Assembly: GCF_036248255.1 (NCBI RefSeq)
Contig: NZ_CP109178.1
Span: forward strand, 6,262,001-6,326,000
Source of the DNA: Streptomyces sp. NBC_01717
GTDB taxonomy: Bacteria > Actinomycetota > Actinomycetes > Streptomycetales > Streptomycetaceae
Length of the DNA: 64,000 nt
Direction of reading: 5' to 3'
Below the pieces are notes generated by a model. The model saw only the letters and a program-made list of their open reading frames with translations. It was not told the origin of the DNA and searched no databases. Positions 1-12,372 of the stretch are shown here, in pieces (within the stretch, counting starts at the first letter, position 1; each line of letters opens with the position of its first letter). The translations under genes were made by a program, and so were the position numbers.

Positions 1-565
1 TCAGGTTGGCCGTGTACTGGGTGAGGCCGTGCGTCAGTTCGTGGCCGATCACATCGATGGCGACGGTGAAGTCGAGGAAGATCTCACCGTCCCCGTCGCC
101 GAAGACCATCTGCTCGCCGTCGAAGAACGCGTTGTTGTACTGCTCGTCGTAGTGCACGGAGCCGATCAGCGGCAGCCCGTTGCCGTCGATCGAACGGCGG
201 CCGTACGCCGTGAGCAGCAGTTCGAAGGTGGCGCCGAGCCCCGCGTACGCGCGGTTGACGCTCGCGTCCTGCGTCGGCTGCTCCCCTTCGGAGCGGACCT
301 TGAAGCCCGGCAGCTGCGTGCCGTGCCGGCAGTCGTACAGGATGCGCTCGGGCTTGTCGGACTCCGTCCCCGTCGCCACGGTGGGCACGGAGGGGACGAG
401 GGTGTTCATCTGGCGGCGGGTGCGCCGGGCGGCGTCGCCCTCCAGGGTGCGGCGGGCCGGACCGGAGAGACCGGGGTCGTCGGCCTGCGACAGCTTGTCG
501 AGAACATGGGGCGGCACGATCGTGCAGAAGACGGGGTGGAACCCGTGCTGAGGTCGAGGCTGCAT
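1..565 (-). CDS. M4 family metallopeptidase, protealysin-like (partial, C-terminus outside window)
   Basis: This is a zinc-dependent neutral protease of the thermolysin (M4) family, running off the left edge. The translation from the ATG at 565 begins MQPRPQHGFHPVFCTIVPPH and continues with VLDKLS, the short propeptide motif typical of protealysin-type enzymes rather than the long propeptide of thermolysin. Near the edge it reads AIDVIGHELTHGLTQYTANL, which holds the HELTH zinc-binding and catalytic motif. There is no obvious signal peptide, which also fits the protealysin group. These are often cytosolic or exported without a Sec signal. The third zinc ligand (a downstream Glu) and the rest of the domain are outside the window. 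It is transcribed away from leuA. Confidence 0.85.
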   Translation of the reverse strand, partial: MQPRPQHGFHPVFCTIVPPHVLDKLSQADDPGLSGPARRTLEGDAARRTRRQMNTLVPSVPTVATGTESDKPERILYDCRHGTQLPGFKVRSEGEQPTQDASVNRAYAGLGATFELLLTAYGRRSIDGNGLPLIGSVHYDEQYNNAFFDGEQMVFGDGDGEIFLDFTVAIDVIGHELTHGLTQYTANL

Positions 566-723
566 GGGTTCGACTGTTGCACCGCGTCACCGTCATGTCA
601 CTGGTTGCCATCCGGATTGACGAAATGGAGTGATTGATCACTGTTTACCCGTTACCGGCACCCGGTCCCGCATACTGATACGGACCGACGTCCCAGGCTC
701 CCCTCGGTTAGTCTCGTTGCATC

Positions 724-762
724 ATGCGTTACGGGCTGCTTCTTCTTAGCTGCCGCGGCGAG

Positions 763-771
<9 letters not shown>
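724..771 (+). CDS. leuA leader peptide (leucine attenuation)
   Basis: A 15-codon open frame encodes MRYGLLLLSCRGEGL. It contains four consecutive leucine codons, three of which are CTT, a rare codon in this GC-rich genome, plus a fifth Leu at the end. It lies 88 bp before leuA. A short leader with clustered codons for the pathway's end product is the classic sign of ribosome-mediated attenuation. When charged leucyl-tRNA is scarce, a stalled ribosome would change the RNA folding downstream. It is too short for ordinary gene finding. Confidence 0.8.
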
Positions 772-2646
<1,875 letters not shown>

Positions 2647-2680
2647 CCCGACGCCCGAAAGGGCGCACACGCGCGTGATC

Positions 2681-2720
2681 GCCGAACCCTGTCCACCGGT
2701 TCCCGGGGGCGGGGTTCGGC
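2681..2720. terminator. Hairpin after leuA
   Basis: GCCGAACCC at 2681-2689 pairs with GGGTTCGGC at 2712-2720 around a G/C-rich loop, just downstream of the leuA stop. No T-run follows, as is common in Streptomyces terminators. Confidence 0.5.
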
Positions 2721-2826
2721 CATCTCCCGACGGTTGTGACGATCGAGGTGCTGACGCCACATCGTGACTGTGGTTAACATCACGTCGACACGGCAATGTT
2801 GCCGGAGCGTTACGGAGGTGTGCGAC

Positions 2827-3531
2827 GTGCGGTCAGCCCTGGGACAACGCGCCATGAAGCTGCGTATCTGCGGCATCCGCACCATCTGGGACGCCGTCGC
2901 CGACGGCGAGTTCTTCTGCCCCGGCTGCGGCGGCGACCGCAACTACCGCCGTCTCACCGGCCGTCGGCGCTTCACCGTGCTCGGGGTGCCGCTGCTGCGC
3001 CGCGGCACCGTGGGCCCCGTCGTCGAATGCGCCGCCTGCCGCACGCACTTCGACACGGACGCGCTGGACCACCCCACCACCACCCGGTTCTCCGCGATGC
3101 TCCGGGACGCCGTCCACACCGTCGCCCTCGGCGTCCTCGCCGCCGGTGGCACCACATCCCGTACGGTCCTGGAGACCGCGGTGGCCACCGTGCGCAGCGC
3201 CGGGTTCGACGACTGCACGGAGGAGCAGCTCTCCACCGTCGTCGAGGTGCTCGCCGCCGACATCGGCCACGGCTCCGCCTTCGACGCCGCGGCCGAGGCG
3301 TGCGGCGCCGCCCTCGCCATCGAGCTCCACGAGGCGCTGGAACCTCTCGCCCCGCATCTGGCGCCCGCCGGACGTGAATCGATCCTGCTGCAGGGTGCCA
3401 GGATCGCGCTCGCCGACGGCCCGTACGGCCAGGCCGAGCGCGAGGTGCTGACCACGGTCGGTGCGGCGCTGCAGCTCTGCGCGGACGACACCGCCCGGCT
3501 GCTCGCCGCGGCAGCGCGTACCCCGTCCTAG
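2827..3531 (+). CDS. TerB-like tellurite resistance domain protein with zinc ribbon
   Basis: Cytoplasmic protein of about 234 residues. The GTG start at 2827 is chosen because GGAGG lies 8 bp before it. An upstream ATG in frame at 2764 has no ribosome site. Residues about 28-75 carry two CxxC pairs (FFCPGCGG and ECAACR), a probable zinc ribbon. The remainder is an all-helical segment with acidic repeats resembling TerB/DUF533-type domains (e.g. ALADGPYGQAEREVL near the C-terminus). TerB domains are associated with stress and tellurite responses, but the actual role here is unknown. It lies alone between leuA and recO. Confidence 0.7.
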   Translation: MRSALGQRAMKLRICGIRTIWDAVADGEFFCPGCGGDRNYRRLTGRRRFTVLGVPLLRRGTVGPVVECAACRTHFDTDALDHPTTTRFSAMLRDAVHTVALGVLAAGGTTSRTVLETAVATVRSAGFDDCTEEQLSTVVEVLAADIGHGSAFDAAAEACGAALAIELHEALEPLAPHLAPAGRESILLQGARIALADGPYGQAEREVLTTVGAALQLCADDTARLLAAAARTPS

Positions 3532-3689
3532 CGCCTGCTCCCTGTGCCCCCGGCGCGCCGCCCCGACCGAACGCTCCGCGTGCTCCGGGCGGCGCAGTAC
3601 GCGGTACCGGCCGGGGGCGCGGCAAAGCCGAACCGTACGGTCTTCGGGGGCGGGCCCGCTCCGGTGCGCGCGTACAGGACAATGGACGC

Positions 3690-4436
3690 ATGAGCTTGTT
3701 CCGGGACGACGGCGTGGTGCTGCGCACGCAGAAACTGGGCGAGGCCGACCGGATCATCACGATCCTGACCCGTGGCCACGGCCGGGTACGGGCCGTCGCC
3801 CGCGGTGTGCGGCGTACGAAGTCGAAGTTCGGCGCCCGTCTCGAACCGTTCTCCCATGTGGACGTGCAGTTCTTCGCGCGCGGCAGCGAACTGATCGGCC
3901 GCGGTCTGCCGCTGTGCACCCAGAGCGAGACGATCGCGCCGTACGGGGGCGGCATCGTCACCGACTACGCCCGGTACACCGCGGGCACCGCGATGCTGGA
4001 GACCGCCGAGCGCTTCACCGACCACGAGGGCGAGCCCGCGGTCCAGCAGTACCTGCTGCTCGTCGGCGGGCTGCGCACCCTCGCCCGGGGGGAACACGCG
4101 CCGAACCTGATCCTCGACGCCTTCCTGCTGCGTTCCCTTGCCGTCAACGGTTACGCACCCAGCTTCGAGGACTGCGCGAAGTGCGGAATGCCCGGACCGA
4201 ACCGATTCTTCTCCGTCGCGGCGGGCGGTGCCATATGCGGCGACTGCCGGGTGCCCGGCAGCGTCGTACCCTCAGCAGAGGCCGTCGCCCTGCTGAGCGC
4301 GCTGCTCACCGGTGACTGGGAGACGGCCGACGCGTGCGAGGCGCGGCATGTCAGGGAGGGGAGCGGGCTGGTGTCCGCCTATCTGCACTGGCATCTGGAG
4401 CGCGGACTGCGCTCGCTGCGTTACGTAGAGAAGTAA
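3690..4436 (+). CDS. recO: DNA repair protein RecO
   Basis: RecO helps load RecA on SSB-coated single-stranded DNA in the RecF(O)R recombinational repair pathway. The 248-residue product starts [20 protein letters not shown], the conserved OB-fold N-terminus. It has the four-cysteine zinc finger CAKCGMP...CGDCR at about residues 168-195. Length and motifs are standard. It is followed 40 bp later by uppS in the same direction, an arrangement common in actinobacteria, suggesting co-transcription. Confidence 0.95.
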   Translation: MSLFRDDGVVLRTQKLGEADRIITILTRGHGRVRAVARGVRRTKSKFGARLEPFSHVDVQFFARGSELIGRGLPLCTQSETIAPYGGGIVTDYARYTAGTAMLETAERFTDHEGEPAVQQYLLLVGGLRTLARGEHAPNLILDAFLLRSLAVNGYAPSFEDCAKCGMPGPNRFFSVAAGGAICGDCRVPGSVVPSAEAVALLSALLTGDWETADACEARHVREGSGLVSAYLHWHLERGLRSLRYVEK

Positions 4437-4476
4437 CCGACACCGGCACAGCAGGCACAGGGAGACGAGACAGCTC

Positions 4477-5304
4477 ATGGCAGTACGCGGGATCCTCGGT
4501 GGCCGTAACAGGCGCGTATACAAGACCCCCGAGCCGCACCCCTCCGGGGCCACACCCCCGAAGATCCCCGGAGAGCTGGTGCCCAAGCACGTCGCCGTCG
4601 TGATGGACGGCAACGGCCGCTGGGCCAAGGAACGGGGCCTCCCGCGCACCGAGGGCCACAAGGTCGGCGAGGGCGTCGTCATGGACGTTCTCAAGGGCTG
4701 CATCGAGATGGGCGTCAAGAACCTCTCGCTGTACGCCTTCTCCACCGAGAACTGGAAGCGTTCGCCGGAAGAAGTGAAGTTCCTGATGAACTTCAACCGA
4801 GACGTCATCCGCCGCCGTCGCGACGAGATGGACGAACTGGGCATCCGTATCCGCTGGGTGGGCCGGATGCCGAAGCTGTGGAAGTCCGTCGTCCAGGAGC
4901 TCCAGGTCGCCCAGGAGCAGACGAAGGACAACGACAAGATGACGCTGTACTTCTGCGTCAACTACGGCGGCCGGGCCGAGATCGCCGATGCCGCGCAGCG
5001 CATCGCCGAGGACGTCGCGGCCGGAAAGCTGGACCCGGCCAAGGTCAACGAGAAGACCTTCGCCAAGTACATCTACTACCCGGACATGCCGGACGTGGAC
5101 CTCTTCGTGCGCCCCAGCGGTGAACAGCGCACCTCCAACTACCTGATCTGGCAGAGCGCGTACGCCGAGATGGTCTTCCAGGACGTGCTGTGGCCGGACT
5201 TCGACCGACGCGACCTGTGGCGGGCCTGCCTGGAGTACGCCCAGCGCGACCGGCGCTTCGGCGGCGCGGTGGAAGCGTCGGAAAAGACGGAACCGACGGC
5301 CTGA
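4477..5304 (+). CDS. uppS: Isoprenyl transferase (undecaprenyl diphosphate synthase)
   Basis: cis-Prenyltransferase adding isopentenyl units to make the C55 lipid carrier for cell-wall synthesis. It acts at the cytoplasmic face of the membrane. The 275-residue product has the signature [16 protein letters not shown] (catalytic Asp and diphosphate-binding residues) at about 43-58. The C-terminal signature [20 protein letters not shown] is also present. The start is supported by GGGAG about 10 bp upstream. Probably in an operon with recO. Confidence 0.95.
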   Translation: MAVRGILGGRNRRVYKTPEPHPSGATPPKIPGELVPKHVAVVMDGNGRWAKERGLPRTEGHKVGEGVVMDVLKGCIEMGVKNLSLYAFSTENWKRSPEEVKFLMNFNRDVIRRRRDEMDELGIRIRWVGRMPKLWKSVVQELQVAQEQTKDNDKMTLYFCVNYGGRAEIADAAQRIAEDVAAGKLDPAKVNEKTFAKYIYYPDMPDVDLFVRPSGEQRTSNYLIWQSAYAEMVFQDVLWPDFDRRDLWRACLEYAQRDRRFGGAVEASEKTEPTA

Positions 5305-5571
5305 CCCTGCGGGTACGACCACGGCTCCGGCCGGTGCTGCAGGATTGCTCGGCGGCGCTCAACGAGCGCAACCGGACGAGTGCGGCGGGCCGGCGGCAGC
5401 AGGTCCTGGGCGCGTGCGCGGGGGCCCGTCCGCCGTGCTCACCCTGGTGGCGGACGGCGACGTCCGCCACCCCTGCTGGTGGCGTCGCTGTCCTGCGGCC
5501 CGGCGCTGCTCGCCGGAAAGCTCATCCGGTGAATGAGGAAAGGGGTCCGGGGGCCGAGCCCCTGGAAGCGG

Positions 5572-6012
5572 TCACCCCGCCGTCGGGCACTCCGCGCACT
5601 CCGCACACGTACCGAAGACCTCCACCGTGTGCGCCACGTTCACGAACCCGTGCTGCGAGGCAATCGTCGCCGCCCACTGCTCCACCGCCGGCCCCTCGAC
5701 CTCGACGGCCTTGCCGCAGACCCGGCACACCAGATGGTGGTGGTGCTCCCCGGTCGAGCACCGCCGGTACACGGACTCGCCGTCGGTGGTGCGCAGAACG
5801 TCCACCTCGCCCGCGTCGGCGAGGGACTGCAGGGTGCGGTAGACCGTGGTCAGCCCGACCGAGTCACCGCGGTGCTTGAGTACGTCGTGCAGCTCCTGGG
5901 CGCTGCGGAACTCGTCCACCTCGTCGAGCGCCGCCGCCACCGCGGCGCGCTGCCGGGTCGACCGGCCGCGTACCGGGGATGCGTTCGTCCCACTGATCGG
6001 CGCCGTCGCCAC
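5572..6012 (-). CDS. zur: Zinc uptake regulator Zur (Fur family)
   Basis: Fur-family repressor that binds DNA when loaded with zinc. It comprises an N-terminal winged helix (QRAAVAAALDEVDEFRSAQE...GLTTVYRTLQSLADAGEVD) and a C-terminal dimerisation/metal domain with HHHHLVCRVCG and a terminal CAECAEC cysteine pair for structural zinc. The start chosen is GTG at 6012, with GGAGG 5 bp before it, giving 146 residues. It ends the znuA-znuC-znuB-zur run, 65 bp after znuB, so repressor and transporter are probably co-expressed. That context and the Zur box upstream of znuA favour Zur over Fur. Confidence 0.92.
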   Translation of the reverse strand: MATAPISGTNASPVRGRSTRQRAAVAAALDEVDEFRSAQELHDVLKHRGDSVGLTTVYRTLQSLADAGEVDVLRTTDGESVYRRCSTGEHHHHLVCRVCGKAVEVEGPAVEQWAATIASQHGFVNVAHTVEVFGTCAECAECPTAG

Positions 6013-6077
6013 AGGTGCCTCCTCGTGTCGCCCGTACATGTGTCGGGCCATTGTGCCAGTCCGCCCGCGTGCCGGGG

Positions 6078-6989
6078 TCAAACCCGGACGTCGTCCGAGG
6101 CCGGTCGGGAAGCCGGTACGTCCGGAGCCTTCCCTTCCAGGGTGCACTGCGCCGTGGCCGTTTCGCTGCGGCGGGCGCGCCGTGCGGCCAGCGGTGCGGC
6201 GAGCAGGGTCAGGGCGACGAAGACGCCGATGGCCAGCAGCACGATCGTCGCGCCGGGCGGCACGTCCTGGTAGTACGAGGTCACGGTGCCGGCCAGGGTC
6301 ACCGCCGTGCCGATGACGACGGACAGCACGAACGTCACCTTGAAGGACTTCGAGATCTGCTGCGCGGCCGCGACCGGCACCACCATCAGCGCGCTGACCA
6401 GCAGCAGACCGACGACGCGCATCGCGATGGTGACGGTCACCGCCGCCGTGACCGCGATCAGCAGATTCAGTGCGCGCACCGGCAGCCCGGTGACCCGGGC
6501 GAACTCCTCGTCCTGACTGACCGCGAACAGCTGGCGACGCAGCCCCAGCGTCACCAGCAGCACGAAGGCGGCCAGCAGACAGATCGCGGTGATGTCCTCG
6601 GACGAGACCGTGGACAGCGAGCCGAAGAGGTACGAGGTGAGGTTGGCGTTGGAGCCGGTGTCGGAGAGGTTGATCAGCAGCACACCGCCCGCCATGCCTC
6701 CGTAGAACAGCATGGCCAGCGCGATGTCGCCGCGGGTACGCCCGTACCAGCGGACCAGCTCCATGACGACCGAGCCGACGACGGCGACGGCCGTGGCCAT
6801 CCAGACCGGGCTGGTGGAGAGCAGGAAGCCGAGGCCGACACCGGTCATCGCGATATGGCCGATTCCGTCGCCCATCAGGGCCTGGCGGCGCTGGACGAGG
6901 TAGATGCCGACGGCGGGGGCGATGACGCCGACGAGTACGGCGGCGAGCAGGGCCCGCTGCATGAAGGGGGGCTGGAGGAATTCCGTCAT
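6078..6989 (-). CDS. znuB: Zinc ABC transporter permease ZnuB
   Basis: Membrane permease of the high-affinity zinc importer, family ABC-3. The 303 residues contain about eight hydrophobic helices after MTEFLQPPFMQRALLAAVLV. The conserved segment RRQALMGDGIGHIAMTGVGL is at about residues 34-53. The C-terminal tail (about 40 residues) is polar. Its ATG overlaps the znuC stop by one base (TGATG), so translation is coupled. Confidence 0.93.
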   Translation of the reverse strand: MTEFLQPPFMQRALLAAVLVGVIAPAVGIYLVQRRQALMGDGIGHIAMTGVGLGFLLSTSPVWMATAVAVVGSVVMELVRWYGRTRGDIALAMLFYGGMAGGVLLINLSDTGSNANLTSYLFGSLSTVSSEDITAICLLAAFVLLVTLGLRRQLFAVSQDEEFARVTGLPVRALNLLIAVTAAVTVTIAMRVVGLLLVSALMVVPVAAAQQISKSFKVTFVLSVVIGTAVTLAGTVTSYYQDVPPGATIVLLAIGVFVALTLLAAPLAARRARRSETATAQCTLEGKAPDVPASRPASDDVRV

Positions 6990-7771
6990 CAGGTCAGCAG
7001 TCCCGTCCGGGCGGGCTCGGAAGCCGCGTGGGGGTGTACGTGGTCGTGGCCGGGCAGCGCGTGCTGGCCCAGGGCCTTCGGGGGCGGGCCGTCATGCATC
7101 ACACAGCCGTCGCGCAGCACGATCGCGCGGTCGATGAGAGGCTCCAGCGGGCCCAGTTCGTGCAGCACGAGCAGCACGGTGGTGCCCGTGGCGACCTGCT
7201 CGCGCAGAGTCTCGGCGAGGATCTCCTGGCTGGCCAGGTCGACGCCCGCCATCGGCTCGTCCATGATCAGCAGCTCGGGTTCGGCGGCGAGCGCGCGGGC
7301 GATGAGCACGCGCTGGTGCTGCCCGCCGGAGAGCGCGCTCACCGAATCCTTCGCCCGGTCGCCGAGGCCGACGAGCTCGATGGCCCGGTCGACGGCGTCC
7401 CGATCCGCCTTGCGCAGCAGCCCCAGCTTCGTACGGGACAGCCGCCCGGCGGAGACGACCTCGCGGATCGTGGCGGGAACGCCGCTCGCCGCTGTCGTGC
7501 GCTGCGGTACGTAGCCGATCCGCGCCCAGTTGCGGAAGCGGCGCAGGGGGGTGCCGAAGAGCTCGACCGAGCCGCTGGTGAGCGGGACCTGGCCGATGAC
7601 GGACCGGACGGCGGTCGACTTGCCGGAGCCGTTGGCGCCGAGCAGGGCGGCGACCTCACCGCGGCGCACGGTGAGGTCGATGCCGCGCAGTACAGGGCGC
7701 GCGCCGAGCGTGGCCGTGGCTCCGCGCAGGGTGATCACGGGGTCGGGCTTGGTGCTCCGGGGCTCGGACAT
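6989..7771 (-). CDS. znuC: Zinc ABC transporter ATP-binding protein ZnuC
   Basis: ATPase of the zinc importer. Walker A is GANGSGKST, the signature is LSGGQHQRVLIARAL and Walker B is LLIMDEPMAGVD. The ATG at 7771 is preferred because GGAG lies 7 bp upstream, giving about 260 residues. An in-frame GTG at 7813 overlapping the znuA stop (GTGA) is a possible longer start but lacks a ribosome site. A His-rich C-terminus (GQHALPGHDHVHPHA) is present and may bind zinc. Confidence 0.93.
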   Translation of the reverse strand: MSEPRSTKPDPVITLRGATATLGARPVLRGIDLTVRRGEVAALLGANGSGKSTAVRSVIGQVPLTSGSVELFGTPLRRFRNWARIGYVPQRTTAASGVPATIREVVSAGRLSRTKLGLLRKADRDAVDRAIELVGLGDRAKDSVSALSGGQHQRVLIARALAAEPELLIMDEPMAGVDLASQEILAETLREQVATGTTVLLVLHELGPLEPLIDRAIVLRDGCVMHDGPPPKALGQHALPGHDHVHPHAASEPARTGLLT

Positions 7772-7809
7772 GAGCGTCTCCGATACTGCTGTGGCGGGTG
7801 TTGCGTGGG

Positions 7810-8763
7810 TCACTTCGCGCCGAGCGCCTTCTGCAGCGCGGCGAGATTGGACTGCATGACCTCGATGTAGTTATCGCCCTTGGACTTGGCGGTGATTCCC
7901 TCGAGGGGGTCGAGGACGTCGGTCTTCAGGCCGGTGTCCCTGGCGACGGTCTTCGCGGTCTTGTCGCTGGCGAGCGTCTCGAAGAAGACGGTGGTGGCCT
8001 TGCTCTTCTCCGCGATGGTGTGGATGTCCTTGATCCGGGCGGGGCTCGGCTCGGCCTCGGGGTCGATGCCGGCGATGCCCTCCTGGACGAGCCCGTAGCG
8101 CTCGGCGAGGTACCCGAAGGCGGAGTGGGTGGTGATGAACGTCTTGGTGGTGGTGGTCCGCAGGCCCGCCTTGTACGACGTGTTCAGCGCGTCGAGCTTC
8201 TTGACCAGGGCGTCCGTGTTGGTGCGGTAGGCCGCGGCGTGGTTCGGGTCGGCCTTCTCCAGGGACTTTCCGACCCCCTTGGCGACCTCGGCGTACTTCA
8301 CCGGGTCCAGCCAGATGTGCGGGTCGGCCCCGGCCCCCTCGCCCTCGTGCGCATGGCCGTGCTCGTCGCCGCCGGTCTCCGTGCCGTGGTCCTCCAGCGT
8401 GGTGAGCTTCGCCGCGTCCACGGAGTTCCTGATCCCGGACTGCGCGATCGCGTCGTCGATGGCGGGCTGGATCCCCTTGAGATACAGGATGTAATCGGCG
8501 TCGCCGAGCCCGCCGATCTGCCGCGGGCTGAGCTCCAGGTCGTGCGGCTCGACGCCCGGCTTGGTCAGCGTGGTGACCGAGACATGGTTCCCGCCGATCT
8601 CCTCGGCCAGGAACTGCATGGGATAGAACGAGGCCACCACATCCAGCTTGTCCCCGTTCTTGCTCTCGGCGGCGTCGGAGGTGGAGCAGGCGGAGAGCGT
8701 GGTGAGACCGAGGGCCACGGCCCCGGCGACAGCGGCGGTGGGTATGAGTCGGCGTACGTTCAT
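7810..8763 (-). CDS. znuA: Zinc ABC transporter substrate-binding lipoprotein ZnuA
   Basis: Extracytoplasmic zinc-binding protein of the cluster 9 family (ZnuA/TroA). It begins with a lipoprotein signal peptide ending LGLTTLSACS, where the Cys is lipidated. Mature features include the metal-binding GVEPHDLELS, a His/Asp/Glu-rich loop (GGDEHGHAHEGEGAGADPH) followed by HIWLDP, and TTHSAFGYLA. The His-rich loop is typical of zinc rather than manganese binders. The start is placed at the ATG at 8763; ATG at 8772 and TTG at 8781 are in frame. First gene of znuACB-zur. Confidence 0.93.
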   Translation of the reverse strand: MNVRRLIPTAAVAGAVALGLTTLSACSTSDAAESKNGDKLDVVASFYPMQFLAEEIGGNHVSVTTLTKPGVEPHDLELSPRQIGGLGDADYILYLKGIQPAIDDAIAQSGIRNSVDAAKLTTLEDHGTETGGDEHGHAHEGEGAGADPHIWLDPVKYAEVAKGVGKSLEKADPNHAAAYRTNTDALVKKLDALNTSYKAGLRTTTTKTFITTHSAFGYLAERYGLVQEGIAGIDPEAEPSPARIKDIHTIAEKSKATTVFFETLASDKTAKTVARDTGLKTDVLDPLEGITAKSKGDNYIEVMQSNLAALQKALGAK

Positions 8764-8784
8764 GACACTCATTTTCAACAAAAG

Positions 8785-8799
8785 TGGAAACGATTGTCA
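8785..8799. promoter_or_regulatory. Zur box upstream of znuA
   Basis: TGGAAACGATTGTCA is a 15-bp near-palindrome close to the known Zur/Fur consensus (TGAAAACGATTTTCA-like). It sits 22-36 bp upstream of the likely znuA start. Binding of Zn-Zur here would block the whole znuACB-zur operon. Confidence 0.75.
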
Positions 8800-8918
8800 A
8801 CAAGCTCGGTGAGAGGCCCTGCTCACCATCTGTCCGCGCACCGATTTGATCCAGGGGGCGTGCCCGCCGGTAATCTGAAGCATTCGCCGTTCGTCGTCGT
8901 CGTAATGAAGAGAGCACC

Positions 8919-10301
<1,383 letters not shown>

Positions 10302-10310
10302 CCCATGGCG

Positions 10311-10344
10311 AAGCCCCCGGTTCCTTGTACGGAACCGGGGGCTT
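10311..10344. terminator. Terminator after glyS
   Basis: A perfect 14-bp stem, AAGCCCCCGGTTCC against GGAACCGGGGGCTT, with a 6-base loop. It lies 10 bp after the glyS stop. Confidence 0.85.
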
Positions 10345-10390
10345 CGTTGCACACTGGGCACACGCGACAACGCGTCAACAGGAGGCTCGG

Positions 10391-10594
10391 ATGCCGTCCA
10401 TGACCACCAGCAAGGTCAGCAGATGGGATCAGCATGGCCGTGAACACGTCGTCCATGTACGGAAGTCGGGGATCCAGCGGCAGCTGAGCTGCGACACCTG
10501 CGACTGGCGCAGGGGCGTGCAGTTCCTGCCCTGGCTCAAGGCCGAGGAACACCTCGCCGAGGCCCACCAGGCCACGGTCGACCCGACGGCCTGA
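10391..10594 (+). CDS. Small conserved protein with possible zinc finger
   Basis: A 67-residue protein beginning MPSMTTSKVSRWDQHGREHV, preceded by GGAGG at good spacing. The middle contains CDTCDWRRG and the end contains HLAEAHQ, a C2H2-like arrangement that could bind zinc. Such short proteins are common beside glyS in Streptomyces, but no function is known to me. It is probably transcribed on its own, since the glyS terminator separates it from glyS. Confidence 0.7.
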   Translation: MPSMTTSKVSRWDQHGREHVVHVRKSGIQRQLSCDTCDWRRGVQFLPWLKAEEHLAEAHQATVDPTA

Positions 10595-10647
10595 GCCCGA
10601 CGGCTGTCCGGCGGCCTGCCCCGTGGCCGGCTCCGTGCGCAGCGCTG

Positions 10648-11232
10648 CTACGCGCGCAGGCCGCGAAGCAGCAGGTCCGAGACGGCGGTGAACTCGGCCC
10701 CGATCGCGGGGTTCTGCCACTCGGCCGCGTACGCCGGGTCGTGGAAGCGCGCCGTCGCGTCGAAGACCGCCTGCGCGGCTACCGCCGGATCGTCGACCGC
10801 GAACTGCCCGCCGCGCACGCCCTCCTCGACGATCTCCCGCAGCTGGCCGACCAGTTCGCGGATGTGCGCCTCGACGACCGTGCTCTCGCCGATCAGCACG
10901 ATGTAGGTGGCGAACAGCTCGGGGTCGTCACCGGCCTTGTGGCGCTTGGCCTCGAACAGCGCCGTCAGCCAGTGCTGCAGTTTCACCGGGGCGGGCTCCG
11001 CCGACGTGTTGATGATCTCCGTGAGGGCCACCTCGGTCCGGGTCAGCCAGCGAGCGGTCACCGCCTCGCGCAGCTCCGACTTCGTACGGAAATGGCGGTA
11101 GACGCTGCCGTGGCTGACGCCGAGCGCGCGCGCCACGTCGACCACCGTCGCCTTGGCGGGGCCGTAGCGGCGCAGCACGTCCTCGGTGGCCTCGAGAATG
11201 CGCTCGGGGGTCAGTGGGTCGGCTGACGGCAT
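10648..11232 (-). CDS. TetR family transcriptional regulator
   Basis: A 194-residue repressor-type regulator with an N-terminal helix-turn-helix (RILEATEDVLRRYGPAKATV, then DVARALGVSHGSVYRHFRTK) and a variable ligand-binding C-terminal half. The start is at ATG 11232. It lies 81 bp downstream of the aldo/keto reductase gene in the same direction, so the two may form a bicistronic unit. The perfect inverted repeat upstream of the reductase (12373-12402) is a good candidate for its operator. The ligand is unknown. Confidence 0.88.
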   Translation of the reverse strand: MPSADPLTPERILEATEDVLRRYGPAKATVVDVARALGVSHGSVYRHFRTKSELREAVTARWLTRTEVALTEIINTSAEPAPVKLQHWLTALFEAKRHKAGDDPELFATYIVLIGESTVVEAHIRELVGQLREIVEEGVRGGQFAVDDPAVAAQAVFDATARFHDPAYAAEWQNPAIGAEFTAVSDLLLRGLRA

Positions 11233-11313
11233 GGTGTCTGTGCTGCCTTTCGGACGGCGGCCGGTCGGGGAGCTGCCCGACGGGGGCCGCACCCCGACGA
11301 CCGTACCCGGAGC

Positions 11314-12321
11314 TCAGCGCTCGCTGTCGAGGTGGGCCATCTGGTTGTCCGGGTAGCGCGCACCGGCGGCCGCACCCGCCGGGACAGCCTCCTCGATCGC
11401 GGCGAGGTCGGCGGCGTCCAGCGTGACATCCAGGGCACCGAGAGCCTCGGTGAGCCGGTCGCGGCGGCGGGCGCCGACGAGCGGCACGATGTCCGTACCC
11501 CGGCCGAGCACCCAGGCGATGGCGATCTGGGCGACCGAGACCCCCTTCTGCTCGGCGATCTTGCGCAGGGCATCGACCAGGTCGAGGTTGTGCTGGAGGT
11601 TCCCGCCCTGGAAGCGGGGGCTCATGGCGCGGAAGTCGCCGGGGGCCAGCTCGCGGTCACGGCTGAAGTGCCCGCTGATCAGGCCGCGCGACAGCACCCC
11701 GTATGCCGTGACGCCGATGCCCAGCTCGCGGCAGACCGGCAGGATCGCGTCCTCGACGGACCGGGAGATCAGCGAGTACTCGATCTGCAGATCGGAGATG
11801 GGGGCCACCGACGCCGCGCGGCGGATCGTGTCCGCGCCGACCTCGGACAGGCCGATGTGGCGCACATGGCCGGCCTCGACCAGCTCGGCGATGGCACCGA
11901 TGGTCTCCTCGACCGGCACATCGGGATCGACACGGGCGATCCGGTAGATGTCGATGTGGTCGGTGCCGAGTCGCTGGAGCGAATACGCGGCGAAGTTCTT
12001 CACGGCGGCAGGGCGGCCGTCGTACCCCGTGAAGGCGCCTTCGACCGTACGCAGCGCGCCGAACTTCACGCTGGTCAGCGCCTGTTCGCGAGCGGTGCCG
12101 GAAGCGGTGCGCAGCGCCTCGTTGATCAGCAGTTCGTTGTGACCCATGCCGTAGAAGTCGCCGGTGTCCAGCAGGGTGATGCCCGCGTCGAGCGCGGCGT
12201 GGATGGTGGCGATCGACTCGGTGCGGTCGCTCTCGCCGTACAGCGCGGACATGCCCATGCAGCCGAGGCCCAGTGCGGAGACCTGTGGGCCGGTGGAGCC
12301 GAGCGTGCGGGTGGTGGTCAT
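11314..12321 (-). CDS. Aldo/keto reductase with substituted catalytic histidine
   Basis: NADPH-dependent oxidoreductase of the aldo/keto reductase superfamily. The 335-residue TIM barrel begins MTTTRTLGSTGPQVSALGLG and has GDFYG (Asp and Tyr of the catalytic tetrad) and VKFG (Lys). The usual catalytic His in the Y-x-x-H-R-x-D-P segment is Ala here (IYRIARVDPD), which may alter activity. The C-terminal cofactor motif includes VPLVGARRRDRL. The start at 12321 has GGGAG upstream. In-frame codons reach 12420 but cross the operator region. Substrate unknown. Likely controlled by the downstream TetR gene. Confidence 0.88.
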   Translation of the reverse strand: MTTTRTLGSTGPQVSALGLGCMGMSALYGESDRTESIATIHAALDAGITLLDTGDFYGMGHNELLINEALRTASGTAREQALTSVKFGALRTVEGAFTGYDGRPAAVKNFAAYSLQRLGTDHIDIYRIARVDPDVPVEETIGAIAELVEAGHVRHIGLSEVGADTIRRAASVAPISDLQIEYSLISRSVEDAILPVCRELGIGVTAYGVLSRGLISGHFSRDRELAPGDFRAMSPRFQGGNLQHNLDLVDALRKIAEQKGVSVAQIAIAWVLGRGTDIVPLVGARRRDRLTEALGALDVTLDAADLAAIEEAVPAGAAAGARYPDNQMAHLDSER

Positions 12322-12372
12322 GAGGGACTCCCATGGGAAAGAGAGGGCGGGTCGTACGCAACTGTGACACGA

